Source of the DNA: Halomonas rhizosphaerae
Lineage (GTDB): Bacteria; Pseudomonadota; Gammaproteobacteria; Pseudomonadales; Halomonadaceae
Length of the DNA stretch: 64,000 nucleotides
Direction: 5' to 3'
Assembly (NCBI RefSeq): GCF_030010555.1
Contig: NZ_JASCQP010000007.1
Coordinates: 62,001-126,000, forward strand
How positions within the stretch are numbered: position 1 is the first letter of the stretch; the number at the start of each line of letters is the position of its first letter. The position numbers and the translations under genes were made by a program. Shown in pieces: positions 32,464 to 44,167 of this stretch. A model generated the notes under the pieces. That model saw nothing but the letters and a program-made list of their open reading frames with translations, was not told where the DNA came from and searched no databases.

Positions 32464-33273
32464 ATGGACTGGCTACAGATCGTTGTCCTCTCGATCGTTC
32501 AGGGATTGACCGAGTTCCTGCCGATCTCCAGCTCTGCCCACCTGATCCTGGTGCCGGTCTTCACCGACTGGTACGACCAGGGCCTGGTCTTCGACGTCGC
32601 CCTGCACATCGGCAGCCTGAGTGCGGTGGTACTCTACTTCCGCAATGAGCTGGTCGGCATGACCGTCAGCTGGTGTCGCAGCGTGGCGGGAAAGGGCTGT
32701 GACGAGGACGCGCGACTGGCCTGGTGGGTGATCCTCGCCACCATCCCTGTGGGGCTCGCGGGACTGGCCTTCCAGGACGCCATCGAGGGAATCATGCGCT
32801 CGCCGCTGGTCATCGCCGGCGGCCTGATCGGTTTCGGCCTGCTGCTCGCCTACGCCGACTGGCGCCGTCGCGGAACACGCAACGAGTACCAGCTGAGCTG
32901 GCAGGATGCCCTCTGGATCGGGCTGGCCCAGGCCCTGGCGCTGATTCCCGGCACCTCTCGTTCCGGCATCACCATGACCGCTGGGCTGCTGCTGGGCCTG
33001 AACCGGGAGGGTGCGGCGCGCTTCTCCTTCCTGCTGTCGATCCCGGTGATCGTGCTGGCCGGCGGCCTGGAGATCGTCGGGCTCGCCGGCTCCGCCGGGC
33101 CGGTGGACTGGGGCGCCCTGATCATGGGAGCGCTGCTCTCGGGCCTCAGTGCCTATCTCTGCATTCATTTCTTCCTGGTCTTCATCAAGCGCATCGGCAT
33201 GCAGCCCTTCGTGGTCTACCGCCTGGTGCTGGGTGTTGCCCTGATCTGGCTATTCGGAGGTTCCCCGTCATGA
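32464..33273 (+). CDS. uppP: Undecaprenyl-diphosphatase UppP (BacA)
   Basis: Recycles the lipid carrier for peptidoglycan and other envelope polymers and gives bacitracin tolerance. The 269-residue membrane protein has the two BacA motifs: EFLPISSSAHLIL near residue 17 and PGTSRSGITM near 163. The ATG at 32464 gives the family start MDWLQIVVLSIVQGLTEF; an in-frame start at 32431 adds 11 unlikely residues. It overlaps apbE by 4 bp (ATGA). Confidence 0.95.
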   Translation: MDWLQIVVLSIVQGLTEFLPISSSAHLILVPVFTDWYDQGLVFDVALHIGSLSAVVLYFRNELVGMTVSWCRSVAGKGCDEDARLAWWVILATIPVGLAGLAFQDAIEGIMRSPLVIAGGLIGFGLLLAYADWRRRGTRNEYQLSWQDALWIGLAQALALIPGTSRSGITMTAGLLLGLNREGAARFSFLLSIPVIVLAGGLEIVGLAGSAGPVDWGALIMGALLSGLSAYLCIHFFLVFIKRIGMQPFVVYRLVLGVALIWLFGGSPS

Positions 33274-34379
33274 GCGTGTGGCGTCCCCTGTGGCTGCTCC
33301 TGTTGATCATTCCGCTGGCGGGCTGTTCCGAACGCGACCGCCCGCTGGACTCCCCGGTGACCCTCGAGGGAGAGACCTTCGGCACCTTCTACCAGGTGAC
33401 CATCGCTGATTCCCTGACGCGCCGGGAGGCCGACGAGCTCGAAGAGGGGATCCTCACCGAACTCGAGGCGGTGGATGCGGCCATGTCCACCTGGCGCGAG
33501 GATTCCGAGCTCATGGCCTTCAATGAGGCCCCGCTGGGCGAGTGGCAGCCGCTCTCCGACGAGCTGGTCGAGGTGCTGGCCATCGGCCAGTCGGTGGCCG
33601 AGGCCAGCGACGGGGCCTTCGACATGACCATCGGCGGGCTGGTCAACCTGTGGAGCTTTGGCCCCGAGGCGCGTCCCCGGGAAGTGCCGAGTGAGGCCAC
33701 CCTGGCCGCACGACTGGCCGAGATCGGCCCCGACAGCCTGGAGGTCGACGATCAGGCGTTCCAGGCCAGGCGCCTGCGCGATGTCTTCGTCGACCTCTCC
33801 GGCGTGGCCAAGGGGCATGCCACCGACCGGGTGGCGGCTTACCTGACCCGGCAGGAGCTCGACCACTACCTGGTCAACCTGGGCGGCGAGGTCAAGGTGG
33901 CCGGCCATCGCGACACCGAGTCCGCGCCCTGGCGCATCGGCATCGAGATCCCCCGGGATGGCCCCCAGGAGGCCCAGCATGTGCTGCCCCTGGAGGACAT
34001 CGCGGTGGCCACCTCGGGCGACTATCGCAACTACTTCGAGCACGACGGCCAGCGCTATTCCCACACCCTGGACCCGCGCACCGGGCGCCCCATCGACCAT
34101 CGCCTGGCCTCGGTGACCGTCGTCCACCCCTCCGATGCCTGGGCCGACGCCTGGGCCACCGCCCTGCTGGTGCTTGGCGAGGAAGCGGGCATGGCGCTGG
34201 CCCGGGAGCGGGAACTCGCGGTGCTGATGCTGGTGCGCCAGGGCGAGGGCTGGGCGAGCCTCGCCAGCCCGGCCTTTTTGGATCACTTCGGCCGCGAGGC
34301 CGTCGATGAACTCGGCGCGACCGTGGTCGATGGACCGGCATCCGGCATGGCGGCGGAGGCGGGACGCCCCCTAGAATAG
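33270..34379 (+). CDS. apbE: FAD:protein FMN transferase (ApbE lipoprotein)
   Basis: Attaches FMN covalently to threonine of target flavoproteins such as Nqr subunits, in the periplasm. The 369-residue product has a lipoprotein signal with lipobox LAGC (about Cys18), then the ApbE domain with MGT-like TFGTFYQV, DAAMSTWREDSEL, DLSGVAKGHATDRVAAYL and the metal-binding SHTLDPRTGRP. The ATG at 33270 has GGAGG upstream and overlaps the uppP stop codon. No nqr operon is in the window. Confidence 0.93.
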   Translation: MSVWRPLWLLLLIIPLAGCSERDRPLDSPVTLEGETFGTFYQVTIADSLTRREADELEEGILTELEAVDAAMSTWREDSELMAFNEAPLGEWQPLSDELVEVLAIGQSVAEASDGAFDMTIGGLVNLWSFGPEARPREVPSEATLAARLAEIGPDSLEVDDQAFQARRLRDVFVDLSGVAKGHATDRVAAYLTRQELDHYLVNLGGEVKVAGHRDTESAPWRIGIEIPRDGPQEAQHVLPLEDIAVATSGDYRNYFEHDGQRYSHTLDPRTGRPIDHRLASVTVVHPSDAWADAWATALLVLGEEAGMALARERELAVLMLVRQGEGWASLASPAFLDHFGREAVDELGATVVDGPASGMAAEAGRPLE

Positions 34380-34412
34380 ACGGGATGAGATGAACCAGGA
34401 CAAGGAGTCATG

Positions 34413-35780
34413 ATGACGCTCGACGTGGTGATACTGGCAGCGGGGCAGGGAACCCGCATGCGCTCGACCCGGCCCAAGGTGCTCCACCGCCTGGCCGGCA
34501 AGCCGATGGTGCGTCACGTGATCGACACCGCCCGGGGGCTCGAGGCCGAGCGTACCCATGTGGTGGTCGGGCACGGGGCCGAGCAGGTCCGCGAGGCGCT
34601 GGCCGACTGCCGGGTGCACTACGCCCTGCAGGCTGAGCAGAAGGGCACCGGCCATGCGGTGGCCCAGACCCTGGAGGCGCTCGGCGAGGGCCGGGTGCTG
34701 GTGCTCTACGGCGACGTGCCGCTGATCCGCCGCGAGACCCTGGTCGAGCTGCTGGCCCACGTCGATGAGCGACACCTGGGCCTGCTCACCGTGACCCTGG
34801 AGGACCCCGCGGGCTACGGACGCATCCTGCGCAACGCCGCCGGTGAGGTGGTGGCCATCGTCGAGCACAAGGATGCCTCCGAGACCGAGCGGGCCGTTCG
34901 CGAGTGCAATACCGGCATCATGGCCATGACCGCCGCCCAGCTGCGGCGCTGGCTGCCGCGCCTCTCCGCCGACAACGCCCAGGGCGAGTACTACCTGACC
35001 GACATCATCGCCATGGCCGCCGCCGAGGGAGTGAGCATCGCCACCGCCCAGCCGGCGCGACCGCTGGAGGTCGAGGGCGTCAACAATCGCGCCCAGATGG
35101 CCCGTCTGGAGCGCGCCCACCAGCACGACATCGCCGAGCGACTGATGGAGCAGGGAGTGGCCCTCGCCGACCCGTCGCGCCTCGATGTGCGCGGCCGCCT
35201 GACCTGCGGCCATGACGTGGAGATCGACGTGGGCTGCGTCTTCGAGGGCGAGGTGGAACTGGGCGAGGGGGTGCACATCGGGCCCCACTGCGTGATCCGC
35301 GACAGCCATGTCGGCGCCGAGAGCGTGATCGAATCCCACAGCGTCCTCGACGGGGCGGTGGTGGCCGGCCGCAATCGCATCGGCCCCTTCGCCCGGCTGC
35401 GCCCCGGCTCGCGGCTGGCGGTGGGGGCCCGGGTCGGCAACTTCGTCGAGACCAAGAACGTCGAGGTGGGCGAGGGCAGCAAGATCAACCACCTCAGCTA
35501 TGTGGGCGACGCCCGGCTCGGGCACGACGTCAACATCGGCGCCGGGACCATCACCTGCAACTACGATGGCGTCAACAAGCACCTCACCGAGATCGGTGAC
35601 GAGGCCTTCATCGGCTCTAACACGGCGCTGGTGGCGCCGGTCAGTGTCGGCAAGGGCGCCACCGTGGGGGCCGGGTCGACCATCAGCAAGGATGTCGCCG
35701 ACAACGCCCTGGCCGTCTCCCGGGGCCGCCAGGTCAGCAAGGCCGACTGGCCGCGTCCCGCCAAGCGCCAGGAACCCTGA
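34413..35780 (+). CDS. glmU: Bifunctional UDP-GlcNAc pyrophosphorylase / GlcN-1-P acetyltransferase
   Basis: Makes UDP-N-acetylglucosamine for peptidoglycan and LPS. The 455-residue product has the N-terminal uridyltransferase with [18 protein letters not shown] (about 8-25) and YGDVPL, and the C-terminal left-handed beta-helix with hexapeptide repeats and NCxYDGxNK-type [11 protein letters not shown]. The second ATG (34413) is favoured because AAGGAG at 34402-34407 is 5 bp away; the ATG at 34410 is only 2 bp away. It precedes glmS by 11 bp, so the pathway is cotranscribed. Confidence 0.96.
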   Translation: MTLDVVILAAGQGTRMRSTRPKVLHRLAGKPMVRHVIDTARGLEAERTHVVVGHGAEQVREALADCRVHYALQAEQKGTGHAVAQTLEALGEGRVLVLYGDVPLIRRETLVELLAHVDERHLGLLTVTLEDPAGYGRILRNAAGEVVAIVEHKDASETERAVRECNTGIMAMTAAQLRRWLPRLSADNAQGEYYLTDIIAMAAAEGVSIATAQPARPLEVEGVNNRAQMARLERAHQHDIAERLMEQGVALADPSRLDVRGRLTCGHDVEIDVGCVFEGEVELGEGVHIGPHCVIRDSHVGAESVIESHSVLDGAVVAGRNRIGPFARLRPGSRLAVGARVGNFVETKNVEVGEGSKINHLSYVGDARLGHDVNIGAGTITCNYDGVNKHLTEIGDEAFIGSNTALVAPVSVGKGATVGAGSTISKDVADNALAVSRGRQVSKADWPRPAKRQEP

Positions 35781-35791
35781 GGAGAGGTCAT

Positions 35792-37623
<1,832 letters not shown>

Positions 37624-37627
<4 letters not shown>

Positions 37628-38499
37628 GCCCGCTGGATGCCCTGCCGCGCCTGAACCTGGGCCTGCCCATGTGGGCCAATCCCGACTGGCGCGGCGGGCT
37701 CTATCCGCCCCATGGCGGCAGCGAGGGCTGGCTCGCCGACTACGCGCGGGTGTTCGCCACCGTGGAGGGCAACACCACCTTCTACAGCGGCGCACCGCGG
37801 GAGGCGACGGTGGCGACCTGGGCCCGCCAGGCGCCACCGGGCTTTCGCTTCTGCTTCAAGCTGCCGGCGAGCCTGACCCACGAGCGGCGTCTCGCCGGCA
37901 TCGAGGCCGACCTCGATGCCTTCCTCGAGGCGCTCTCTCCGCTGCATGACCGGCTCGGCCCGATGATGGTCCAGTTGCCCCGGGACTTCGGTCCCGACGA
38001 GCTGCCCCGGCTGGAACATCTGCTGGCACGCTGGCCGGCAGGGATTCCCTGTGCGGTGGAAGTGCGCCACAGGGAATTTTTCCACAAGGGGAGGGCCGAG
38101 AAGGCCCTCAACGGAATGTTGATAACTTACGGCGCGAACCGCGTGATGCTCGACGTGCGCCCGCTCTTCGCCACTGCCCCCGGCGCGCATCCGGGACTCC
38201 AGCACGCCCAGGCCGAGAAGCCGAGAGTCCCATTACACGTGCTTTCCACGGGAGACTGCCCGCTGGTGCGCTTCATCGGCCACCTGGACAGCGACCTCAA
38301 CGAGCGCTGTTTCACGCCCTGGATCGAACGTCTCATCCTGTGGATAAATCAGGGGAAAACCCCTTACCTGATGGTGCACACCCCGGACAACCACGGGGCG
38401 CCGGAACTGGCGCGCCGCCTGCATTCCCGGCTTTGTGAACGCTGTTCGCTACCTCCCCTCGAGGCCTTCGCCGGCGAGCGCCAGACGACGCTCTTCTAG
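37624..38499 (+). CDS. DUF72 family protein (YecE-like)
   Basis: TIM-barrel protein of unknown function. The 291-residue product has the DUF72 landmarks: an early GxxxWxxPxW-like [35 protein letters not shown], a VEVRHREFF segment and the C-terminal [14 protein letters not shown]. The GTG start overlaps the glmS stop codon by 4 bp, suggesting translation is coupled to glmS. Its relation to amino-sugar synthesis is unknown. Confidence 0.88.
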
Positions 38500-38859
38500 T
38501 CGCACTTCGGGCTCTCGCTCTACGCCCAAAGGGGGAGGCAATAATCTTGCCGCCGTGACTGGCCATCGAGCGTTTGATCGGATAGTTTTATGGGCCGGTG
38601 TGCCAATACCCATGGATATTGACTGGATCCTGCGCATAACCCGCGTGGATCTTGCGAGTATCGGGCACCCGGGCATCTCCCGTTCCCTGCCGCACCGGCC
38701 CGGGACGCGCGAGACGCGACACGGCAGCGATCCTGCCTGGATCCTGTCATGCTCTGGACGGCGTCGTGTGAACCATGGCGCCCTGGACGTGGCAATGACA
38801 AGCACAAGCCGTCATCGCGCCCGACCGGCCGTTGGCGACACGTACACTCAGGGTGAAAC
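38500..38859. other. Intergenic region upstream of the SNF transporter
   Basis: A 360-bp gap with no convincing gene. It contains a short AT-rich patch (about 38575-38592) and several copies of a GGATCCTG/GGATCTTG motif (about 38624, 38648, 38740). It must hold the promoter of the following transporter, but no clear -35/-10 pair was found. Confidence 0.5.
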
Positions 38860-40200
38860 ATGTCGAAACTCTCCCACGCACAGTGGTCATCGAAGATGGC
38901 CTTCATTCTGGCTGCCACCGGTTCGGCGGTGGGGCTGGGCAATATCTGGCGCTTTTCCTACATGGTGGGTGACAGCGGGGGCGCAGCCTTCGTGCTCATC
39001 TACCTGGCCTGTGTGGCCCTGGTGGGGCTGCCGATCCTGGTGGCGGAATGGCTGATCGGCCGCCGTGGCCAGGAAAACCCGATCAACTCCATGGTCGACC
39101 TGGCCCGCAAGAATGGCCGACTGCCTGCCTGGGCGCTGGTCGGGGCCAGCGGGGTGCTGGCCGCCTTCCTGATCCTCTCCTTCTACAGCGTGATCGGTGG
39201 CTGGTCGCTCTCCTATACCCTAGGGTCGGTGACCGGCGCCTTTACCGGCCAGGATGCCGATGGCGTCAGCGCGATCTTCACCGGTTTGCTGGGCAACCCG
39301 CTGGCCCTGACCCTGTGGCATACCGCCTTCATGGCGCTGGTGGTCTGGATCGTGGCGCGAGGCGTCACCAAGGGCCTGGAGGGCGCCGTGCGCACCCTGA
39401 TGCCGGCACTGGTGGTGCTGATGCTGGTGCTGGTGGGCTACGGCATGACCACCGGTCATTTCGGCGAGGCGCTGGCCTTCATGTTTAGCCCCGACTGGGG
39501 GGCGGTCACTGGCGAGGTGGTGCTGGCGGCCATGGGCCAGGCCTTCTTCACCCTGTCGCTGGGCATGGGCATCATGATGGCCTATGGCTCCTACCTGGGC
39601 GAGGACGTCAACCTGATCGGCACGGCCCGGACGGTGATCATCCTGGATACCGCCATCGCCCTGCTGGCGGGCCTGGCCATCTTCCCCATCGTCTTCGCCA
39701 ACGGTCTGAGCCCGGGCGAGGGGCCCGGCCTGATCTTCGTCACCCTGCCGCTGGCCTTCGGCAACATGACCGGTGGCATGATCCTCGGCCTGATGTTCTT
39801 CCTGCTGCTGACCTTCGCCGCACTGACCTCGGCGATCTCGCTGCTGGAGCCGGTGGTGGAGCTGATGGAGGAGCGCACCCCGCTCTCCCGCGTGTCGGCC
39901 ACCCTGGTCGGCGGCGTGGCGGTCTGGGCGCTGGGCATCGCGGCGCTGATGTCGTTCAACGTCTGGGACGACTTCCTGATCCTGGGCCTGAACGTCTTCG
40001 ACCTGCTGGATACCTTCACCAGCAAGTTCCTGCTGCCGCTGACCGGCCTGGGGGCCATCCTGTTCGTGGCCTGGCGGCTGGACCGCGACAGCGTGGCGGC
40101 CGAGCTGAACCTCTCCGGCGGGCAGGCGACGCTGTGGCATCTGGTGTCCCGCTTCGTGGCACCGGTCGGCGTGATCCTGGTCTTCGTCTCGAGCCTCTGA
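38860..40200 (+). CDS. Sodium-dependent transporter (SNF/NSS family)
   Basis: Na+-coupled symporter of the neurotransmitter:sodium symporter (LeuT-like) family, probably for an amino acid. The 446-residue product has about 11 hydrophobic helices and the family N-terminus WSSKMAFILAATGSAVGLGNIWRFSY, whose unwound TM1 binds Na+ and substrate. It also has the FSLSLGMG-like FFTLSLGMGIMMAYGSY in TM6. The substrate cannot be told from sequence. It ends at a strong bidirectional hairpin. Confidence 0.93.
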   Translation: MSKLSHAQWSSKMAFILAATGSAVGLGNIWRFSYMVGDSGGAAFVLIYLACVALVGLPILVAEWLIGRRGQENPINSMVDLARKNGRLPAWALVGASGVLAAFLILSFYSVIGGWSLSYTLGSVTGAFTGQDADGVSAIFTGLLGNPLALTLWHTAFMALVVWIVARGVTKGLEGAVRTLMPALVVLMLVLVGYGMTTGHFGEALAFMFSPDWGAVTGEVVLAAMGQAFFTLSLGMGIMMAYGSYLGEDVNLIGTARTVIILDTAIALLAGLAIFPIVFANGLSPGEGPGLIFVTLPLAFGNMTGGMILGLMFFLLLTFAALTSAISLLEPVVELMEERTPLSRVSATLVGGVAVWALGIAALMSFNVWDDFLILGLNVFDLLDTFTSKFLLPLTGLGAILFVAWRLDRDSVAAELNLSGGQATLWHLVSRFVAPVGVILVFVSSL

Positions 40201-40236
40201 GCCGGGAGCGCCGGAGGGACCGGCGCGACGTCCCCT

Positions 40237-40266
40237 CAACGAGCCCCGCTTCGGCGGGGCTCGTTG
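40237..40266. terminator. Bidirectional terminator hairpin with TTCG tetraloop
   Basis: A perfect 13-bp stem (40237-40249 with 40254-40266) closed by a TTCG tetraloop lies between the convergent SNF transporter and small minus-strand gene. It has no long T tract, but the stem and position argue for a shared terminator. Confidence 0.8.
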
Positions 40267-40278
40267 CGTGATGCGGCG

Positions 40279-40494
40279 TCAGTGCATCTCGTCTTCCGCC
40301 AGCTCCTCGTCGGGGAGCGGGGCGATGTCCCGGGTCAGGCGCTTGAATTCGTTGTGCAGTTCGATGCCGCGCCGGGCGCGCAGGTTGCGCTGGGCGGCGG
40401 TGCGTGAACGCTGTTCGTGTTCGACGACTTCCATGCTCATGAAGATGTCGAGAAGCTCACTCTTGAGGGAGGATAACCGTTCGACATTGCGCAT
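40279..40494 (-). CDS. Small hypothetical protein, 71 residues
   Basis: Starts MRNVERLSSLKSELL with AGGAGAG 8 bp upstream, which makes this start much better than the longer open frame. The product is highly charged and probably helical (SMEVVEHEQRSRTAAQRN, RARRGIELHNEFKRL) with an acidic tail, and has no membrane segment. It vaguely resembles the short charged proteins annotated as PA3496 family in pseudomonads, but this is not certain. It is divergent from hexR with 248 bp between. Function unknown. Confidence 0.7.
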   Translation of the reverse strand: MRNVERLSSLKSELLDIFMSMEVVEHEQRSRTAAQRNLRARRGIELHNEFKRLTRDIAPLPDEELAEDEMH

Positions 40495-40742
40495 GATCGA
40501 CTCTCCTGAAAGATTCGCGACACTGCATTTCTTACTATACCCCACTTGACAGAATGATGACGGCGCATGCTGCGAGCGCACAACGCTGTACCAACGCTCG
40601 CCGAATGCCATGGCATTTTGGCCCGCGCTGGCGCCCAAGTGCGCATCGGCCGTCGGCTTGGGGCATACTGTAAGCCTGAACACGCCAATGTTTCCGCCGC
40701 CTCGCCCTTGTCGCGGGGCGGCCAGCCCGCAAGGAGTCCCGC

Positions 40743-41606
40743 GTGAGCCGCGCCCTGTTCGATGAGATGAGACGTCGCATGGAGCACTTCCGCCGCTCCG
40801 AGCAGAAGGTCGCGCGCTTCGTGCTGCGCCAGCCCGAGGAAGTGATCCACATGCGCATCGTCGACCTGGCCACCGAGGCCAAGGTCAGCGAGCCTACCGT
40901 GGTGCGCTTCTGTCGCGCCCTGGGATGCAACGGCTTCCAGGACTTCAAGCTCCAGCTGGCGCAGATGCTGGCCTCAGGCAGCCAGTTCGCCCAGTTCTCG
41001 ATGAACGACAGCGACTCGGTGGCGGAATTCTCCCAGAGCATCTTCGACTCCACCGTAGGGACGCTGCTCTCGGTGCGCGACCGACTCGACAACGAGGCCC
41101 TGAGCCAGGCCATCAATGCCCTGGCCATGGCCAACCGGGTGGAGTTCTACGGCTTCGGTGCCTCCGGCGCCGTGGCCTTCGATGCCCAGCACAAGTTCTT
41201 CCGCCTGCAGATCTCCACCGCGGCCTACGCCGACCCGCACATGCAGAACATGTCGGCGGTGACCCTGAAGGAGGGTGACGTGGTGGTGGCGATCTCCCAG
41301 ACCGGCCGTACCCGGGCGCTGGTGGCCAGCGTGCGCCTGGCCCGCGAGGCCGGCGCCACGGTGATAGGCCTCTGCCCCAGCGGCTCGCCACTGGCCGAGG
41401 AGGTCACCCTGCCGCTCTACATCGATGTCCACGAGGACACCGAGATCTATACCCCGATGAGCTCGCGCATCGCCCACCTGGTGCTCATCGACGTGCTGGC
41501 GGTGGGCGTGGCCAAGACCCGTGGCCCGAAACTCGCCGAGCAGCTCCGCGAAGTGAAGAAGAGCCTCAACCCGCTGCGCTTCCCGGAGCAGGAGGGAAAG
41601 CCCTAG
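40743..41606 (+). CDS. hexR: Transcriptional regulator HexR (RpiR family)
   Basis: Regulator of central glucose metabolism, relieved by 2-keto-3-deoxy-6-phosphogluconate in Pseudomonas and Shewanella. The 287-residue product has the N-terminal RpiR helix-turn-helix (about 1-75, with VSEPTVVRFCRALGCNGFQDFKLQLA) and a C-terminal SIS sugar-phosphate domain (VEFYGFGASGAVAFDAQHKF, ISQTGRT). The GTG start has AAGGAG upstream. The Entner-Doudoroff genes often beside it are not in this window. Confidence 0.9.
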   Translation: MSRALFDEMRRRMEHFRRSEQKVARFVLRQPEEVIHMRIVDLATEAKVSEPTVVRFCRALGCNGFQDFKLQLAQMLASGSQFAQFSMNDSDSVAEFSQSIFDSTVGTLLSVRDRLDNEALSQAINALAMANRVEFYGFGASGAVAFDAQHKFFRLQISTAAYADPHMQNMSAVTLKEGDVVVAISQTGRTRALVASVRLAREAGATVIGLCPSGSPLAEEVTLPLYIDVHEDTEIYTPMSSRIAHLVLIDVLAVGVAKTRGPKLAEQLREVKKSLNPLRFPEQEGKP

Positions 41607-41693
41607 GCCTTCGGCAAGCGCCGAGCTTCAAGGAGCAAGCCGCCAAGCTGTAAGGAAGCCACCTTGTGGGCTGCCGCGAGGGGCACACACTTC

Positions 41694-41785
41694 CTTGCCC
41701 CTTGCCCCTTGCCCCTTGCCCCTTGCCCCTTGCCCCTTGCCCCTTGCCCCTTGCCCCTTGCCCCTTGCCCCTTGCCCCTTGCCCC
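41694..41785. repeat. Heptanucleotide tandem repeat (CTTGCCC)13
   Basis: Thirteen uninterrupted perfect copies of CTTGCCC (92 bp) lie 45 bp upstream of the uvrD start codon. Because 7 is not a multiple of 3, unit gain or loss shifts frame. At the present copy number a GTG at 41666 opens a frame that reads through the array (PLPLAPC heptads) into UvrD. The flank at 41616-41650 carries AAGC-rich sequence shared with 57931-58020. Confidence 0.97.
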
Positions 41786-41830
41786 TATGCTAAGCTGTCG
41801 GCCCATTTTCCGAGCAGCGATGCCTTCCCC

Positions 41831-44038
41831 ATGGACGACGTCACGGCGATTCTCGACCACATGAACCCGGCCCAGCGTGAGGCCGTCAGTGCGCCCCAGG
41901 GCAACATGCTGGTGCTGGCCGGGGCCGGGTCCGGCAAGACCCGGGTGCTGGTGCATCGCATCGCCTGGCTGATGCAGGCCGAGGGGCTGTCGCCCTACGC
42001 AGTGCTCGCCGTGACCTTCACCAACAAGGCGGCCCGCGAGATGCGCACCCGCCTGGAGGCGCTGCTGGGCATCTCATTGCGCAATGTCTGGGTGGGCACC
42101 TTCCACTCCATCGCCCACCGCCTGCTGCGGACCCACTGGCAGGATGCCCGGCTGCCCCAGCACTTCCAGATCATCGACAGCGATGACCAGCTGCGGCTGG
42201 TCAAGCGGCTGCTCAAGGACCATCGCATCGACGATGAGCGCTTCCCGCCGCGCCAGGTGCAGTCGTTCATCTCCGGCTGCAAGGAGGAGGGACTTCGCCC
42301 CCACCAGGTCGATGCCCATGGTGATGCCTACCTGGCCCAGATGGTCGAGCTCTACGAGCGCTATCAACTGACCTGCGAGCGTGGTGGCCTGGTGGACTTC
42401 GGCGAGCTCTTGCTTCGAAGCCTCGAGCTGCTGCGGGACAACCCGGCGCTGCTGGCCCACTACCAGGCACGCTTCGGCCATGTGCTGGTCGACGAGTTCC
42501 AGGACACCAATACCCTGCAGTACGCCTGGCTCAAGCTGCTCACCGGCATGAAGACCCCGATGACCGTGGTGGGCGACGACGACCAGTCGATCTATGGCTG
42601 GCGCGGGGCGCGCATCGAGAACCTCCGGCGCTTCGAGCGGGAGTTCCCGGCGACCAGCACCGTGCGACTGGAGCAGAACTACCGCTCCACCAGCGCCATC
42701 CTCGATGCCGCCAATGCCCTGATCCGCCACAACAGCGAGCGCATGGGCAAGGAGCTGTGGACCGAGGGCGCCAAGGGCGAGCCGATCTCCGTCTATTCGG
42801 GGTTCAACGATCTGGACGAGGCGCGCTTCATCGTCGACACCATCCGCGAGAAGGTCGAGGAGGGCATCAATCGGCGCGAGATCGCCATCCTCTATCGCTC
42901 CAACGCCCAGTCCCGGGTGCTGGAGGAGACCCTGATCCGCCAGGGCGTTCCCTACCGGATCTACGGCGGCCAACGCTTCTACGAGCGCCTGGAGATCAAG
43001 AATGCCCTGGCCTACCTGCGGCTGCTCCTCAACCGCGATGACGATGCCTCCCTGGAGCGGGTGATCAACGTCCCGGCCCGGGGCATCGGCACCCGCACCG
43101 TGGAGGTGCTGCGCAGCCGTGCCCGCCAGACCGAAGTCTCGCTGTGGCAGGCGCTGCACGACGCCCTGCTGGATGCCTCACTCAAGGGTCGGGCCGCCAC
43201 GGCGGTGCGGGCCTTCGCCGAGCTGATCGAGCGCCTGGACAACGATACCGCCGGCCTGGCGCTCCACGAGATCATCGACCACGTGATCGAGCGTACCGGC
43301 CTGATCGAGCACCATCGCAGCGAGAAGGGCGAGAAGGGGCAGGCCCGGGTCGAGAACCTCGAGGAACTGGTCACCGCCGCCAAGGCCTTCACCCAGGGCG
43401 AGACCTTCGACCCCCCCGAGGCCGGCGAGGGGGCGGTGGCCCTGGAAGCCTTCCTCTCCGAGGCCGCGCTGAACGCCGGCGACCACGAGGCCGACGAGTT
43501 CGAGGACTGCGTGCAGCTGATGACCCTGCACTCGGCCAAGGGCCTGGAATTTCCGGTAGTCTTCATCGCCGGGGTCGAGGAGGGCCTGTTTCCGCACAAG
43601 ATGTCCATGGAGGAGCCGGGCCGCCTGGAGGAGGAACGGCGGCTCTGCTACGTGGGCCTGACCCGTGCCATGCGCAAGCTCTACCTGACCCATGCCGAGC
43701 TGCGCCGCCTGCACGGCAAGGAGACCTTCCAGCGCGCCTCGCGCTTCCTGCGCGAGCTGCCCGCGGAGTACCTCGAGGAGGTGCGACTGCGCGGCCAGAT
43801 CTCCCGGCCCGTGACCGCCGGTCGCCCGGCCGTGGGACTCTCGCGGCAGACCTCGGTCGACGGGGGCGCTGAGCTGCCGTCGCTCTCGCTGGGCCAGCGG
43901 GTCACCCATCCGGTGTTCGGCGAGGGGGTGATCCTCAACGCCGAGGGGGAGGGCGAGCGGGCCCGGGTCCAGGTCAGCTTCGAGGGCGAGGGCGACAAGT
44001 GGCTGGTGCTGGGGTTTGCCAAGTTGACGCCCCTCTGA
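41831..44038 (+). CDS. uvrD: DNA helicase II UvrD
   Basis: 3'-5' helicase of nucleotide excision and mismatch repair. The 735-residue product has the UvrD/PcrA motifs in order: Q motif and Walker A GAGSGKT (31-37), VTFTNKAAREM (Ia), VDEFQDTN (II), GDDDQSIYGWRGA (III), LEQNYRS (IV), LMTLHSAKGLEFPVVF (V) and EERRLCYVGLTRA (VI), then a Tudor-like C-terminal tail (VTHPVFGEGVIL). The ATG at 41831 gives the expected MDDVTAILDHMN start. The leader contains a 13-unit heptamer repeat, so expression or N-terminus could vary. Confidence 0.96.
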   Translation: MDDVTAILDHMNPAQREAVSAPQGNMLVLAGAGSGKTRVLVHRIAWLMQAEGLSPYAVLAVTFTNKAAREMRTRLEALLGISLRNVWVGTFHSIAHRLLRTHWQDARLPQHFQIIDSDDQLRLVKRLLKDHRIDDERFPPRQVQSFISGCKEEGLRPHQVDAHGDAYLAQMVELYERYQLTCERGGLVDFGELLLRSLELLRDNPALLAHYQARFGHVLVDEFQDTNTLQYAWLKLLTGMKTPMTVVGDDDQSIYGWRGARIENLRRFEREFPATSTVRLEQNYRSTSAILDAANALIRHNSERMGKELWTEGAKGEPISVYSGFNDLDEARFIVDTIREKVEEGINRREIAILYRSNAQSRVLEETLIRQGVPYRIYGGQRFYERLEIKNALAYLRLLLNRDDDASLERVINVPARGIGTRTVEVLRSRARQTEVSLWQALHDALLDASLKGRAATAVRAFAELIERLDNDTAGLALHEIIDHVIERTGLIEHHRSEKGEKGQARVENLEELVTAAKAFTQGETFDPPEAGEGAVALEAFLSEAALNAGDHEADEFEDCVQLMTLHSAKGLEFPVVFIAGVEEGLFPHKMSMEEPGRLEEERRLCYVGLTRAMRKLYLTHAELRRLHGKETFQRASRFLRELPAEYLEEVRLRGQISRPVTAGRPAVGLSRQTSVDGGAELPSLSLGQRVTHPVFGEGVILNAEGEGERARVQVSFEGEGDKWLVLGFAKLTPL

Positions 44039-44167
44039 TTTTCGTTGACGTTGACGTCAGGTGCGGGTACTTGCCGGGCAATTCGGCCTTGACGCATACT
44101 CTCGAGTGGACACATCTAGAGCCCGCAGGCATTGCGGGAATAACAATCATCCTGGAGTCACGCTCGC

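Noticed and set aside
38500-38859. A small gene in the gap before the SNF transporter
   Set aside because: The open frames across the gap have no ribosome binding site and Arg/Ser-rich composition typical of shadow frames.
41694-41785. CRISPR array
   Set aside because: The unit is 7 bp with no spacers, and no cas gene is present.
41666-44038. A longer UvrD starting at GTG 41666 through the heptamer array
   Set aside because: The added residues are PLPLAPC repeats unlike any UvrD, and the normal start is at 41831. It is kept as a possible variant in the findings but not as the main call.
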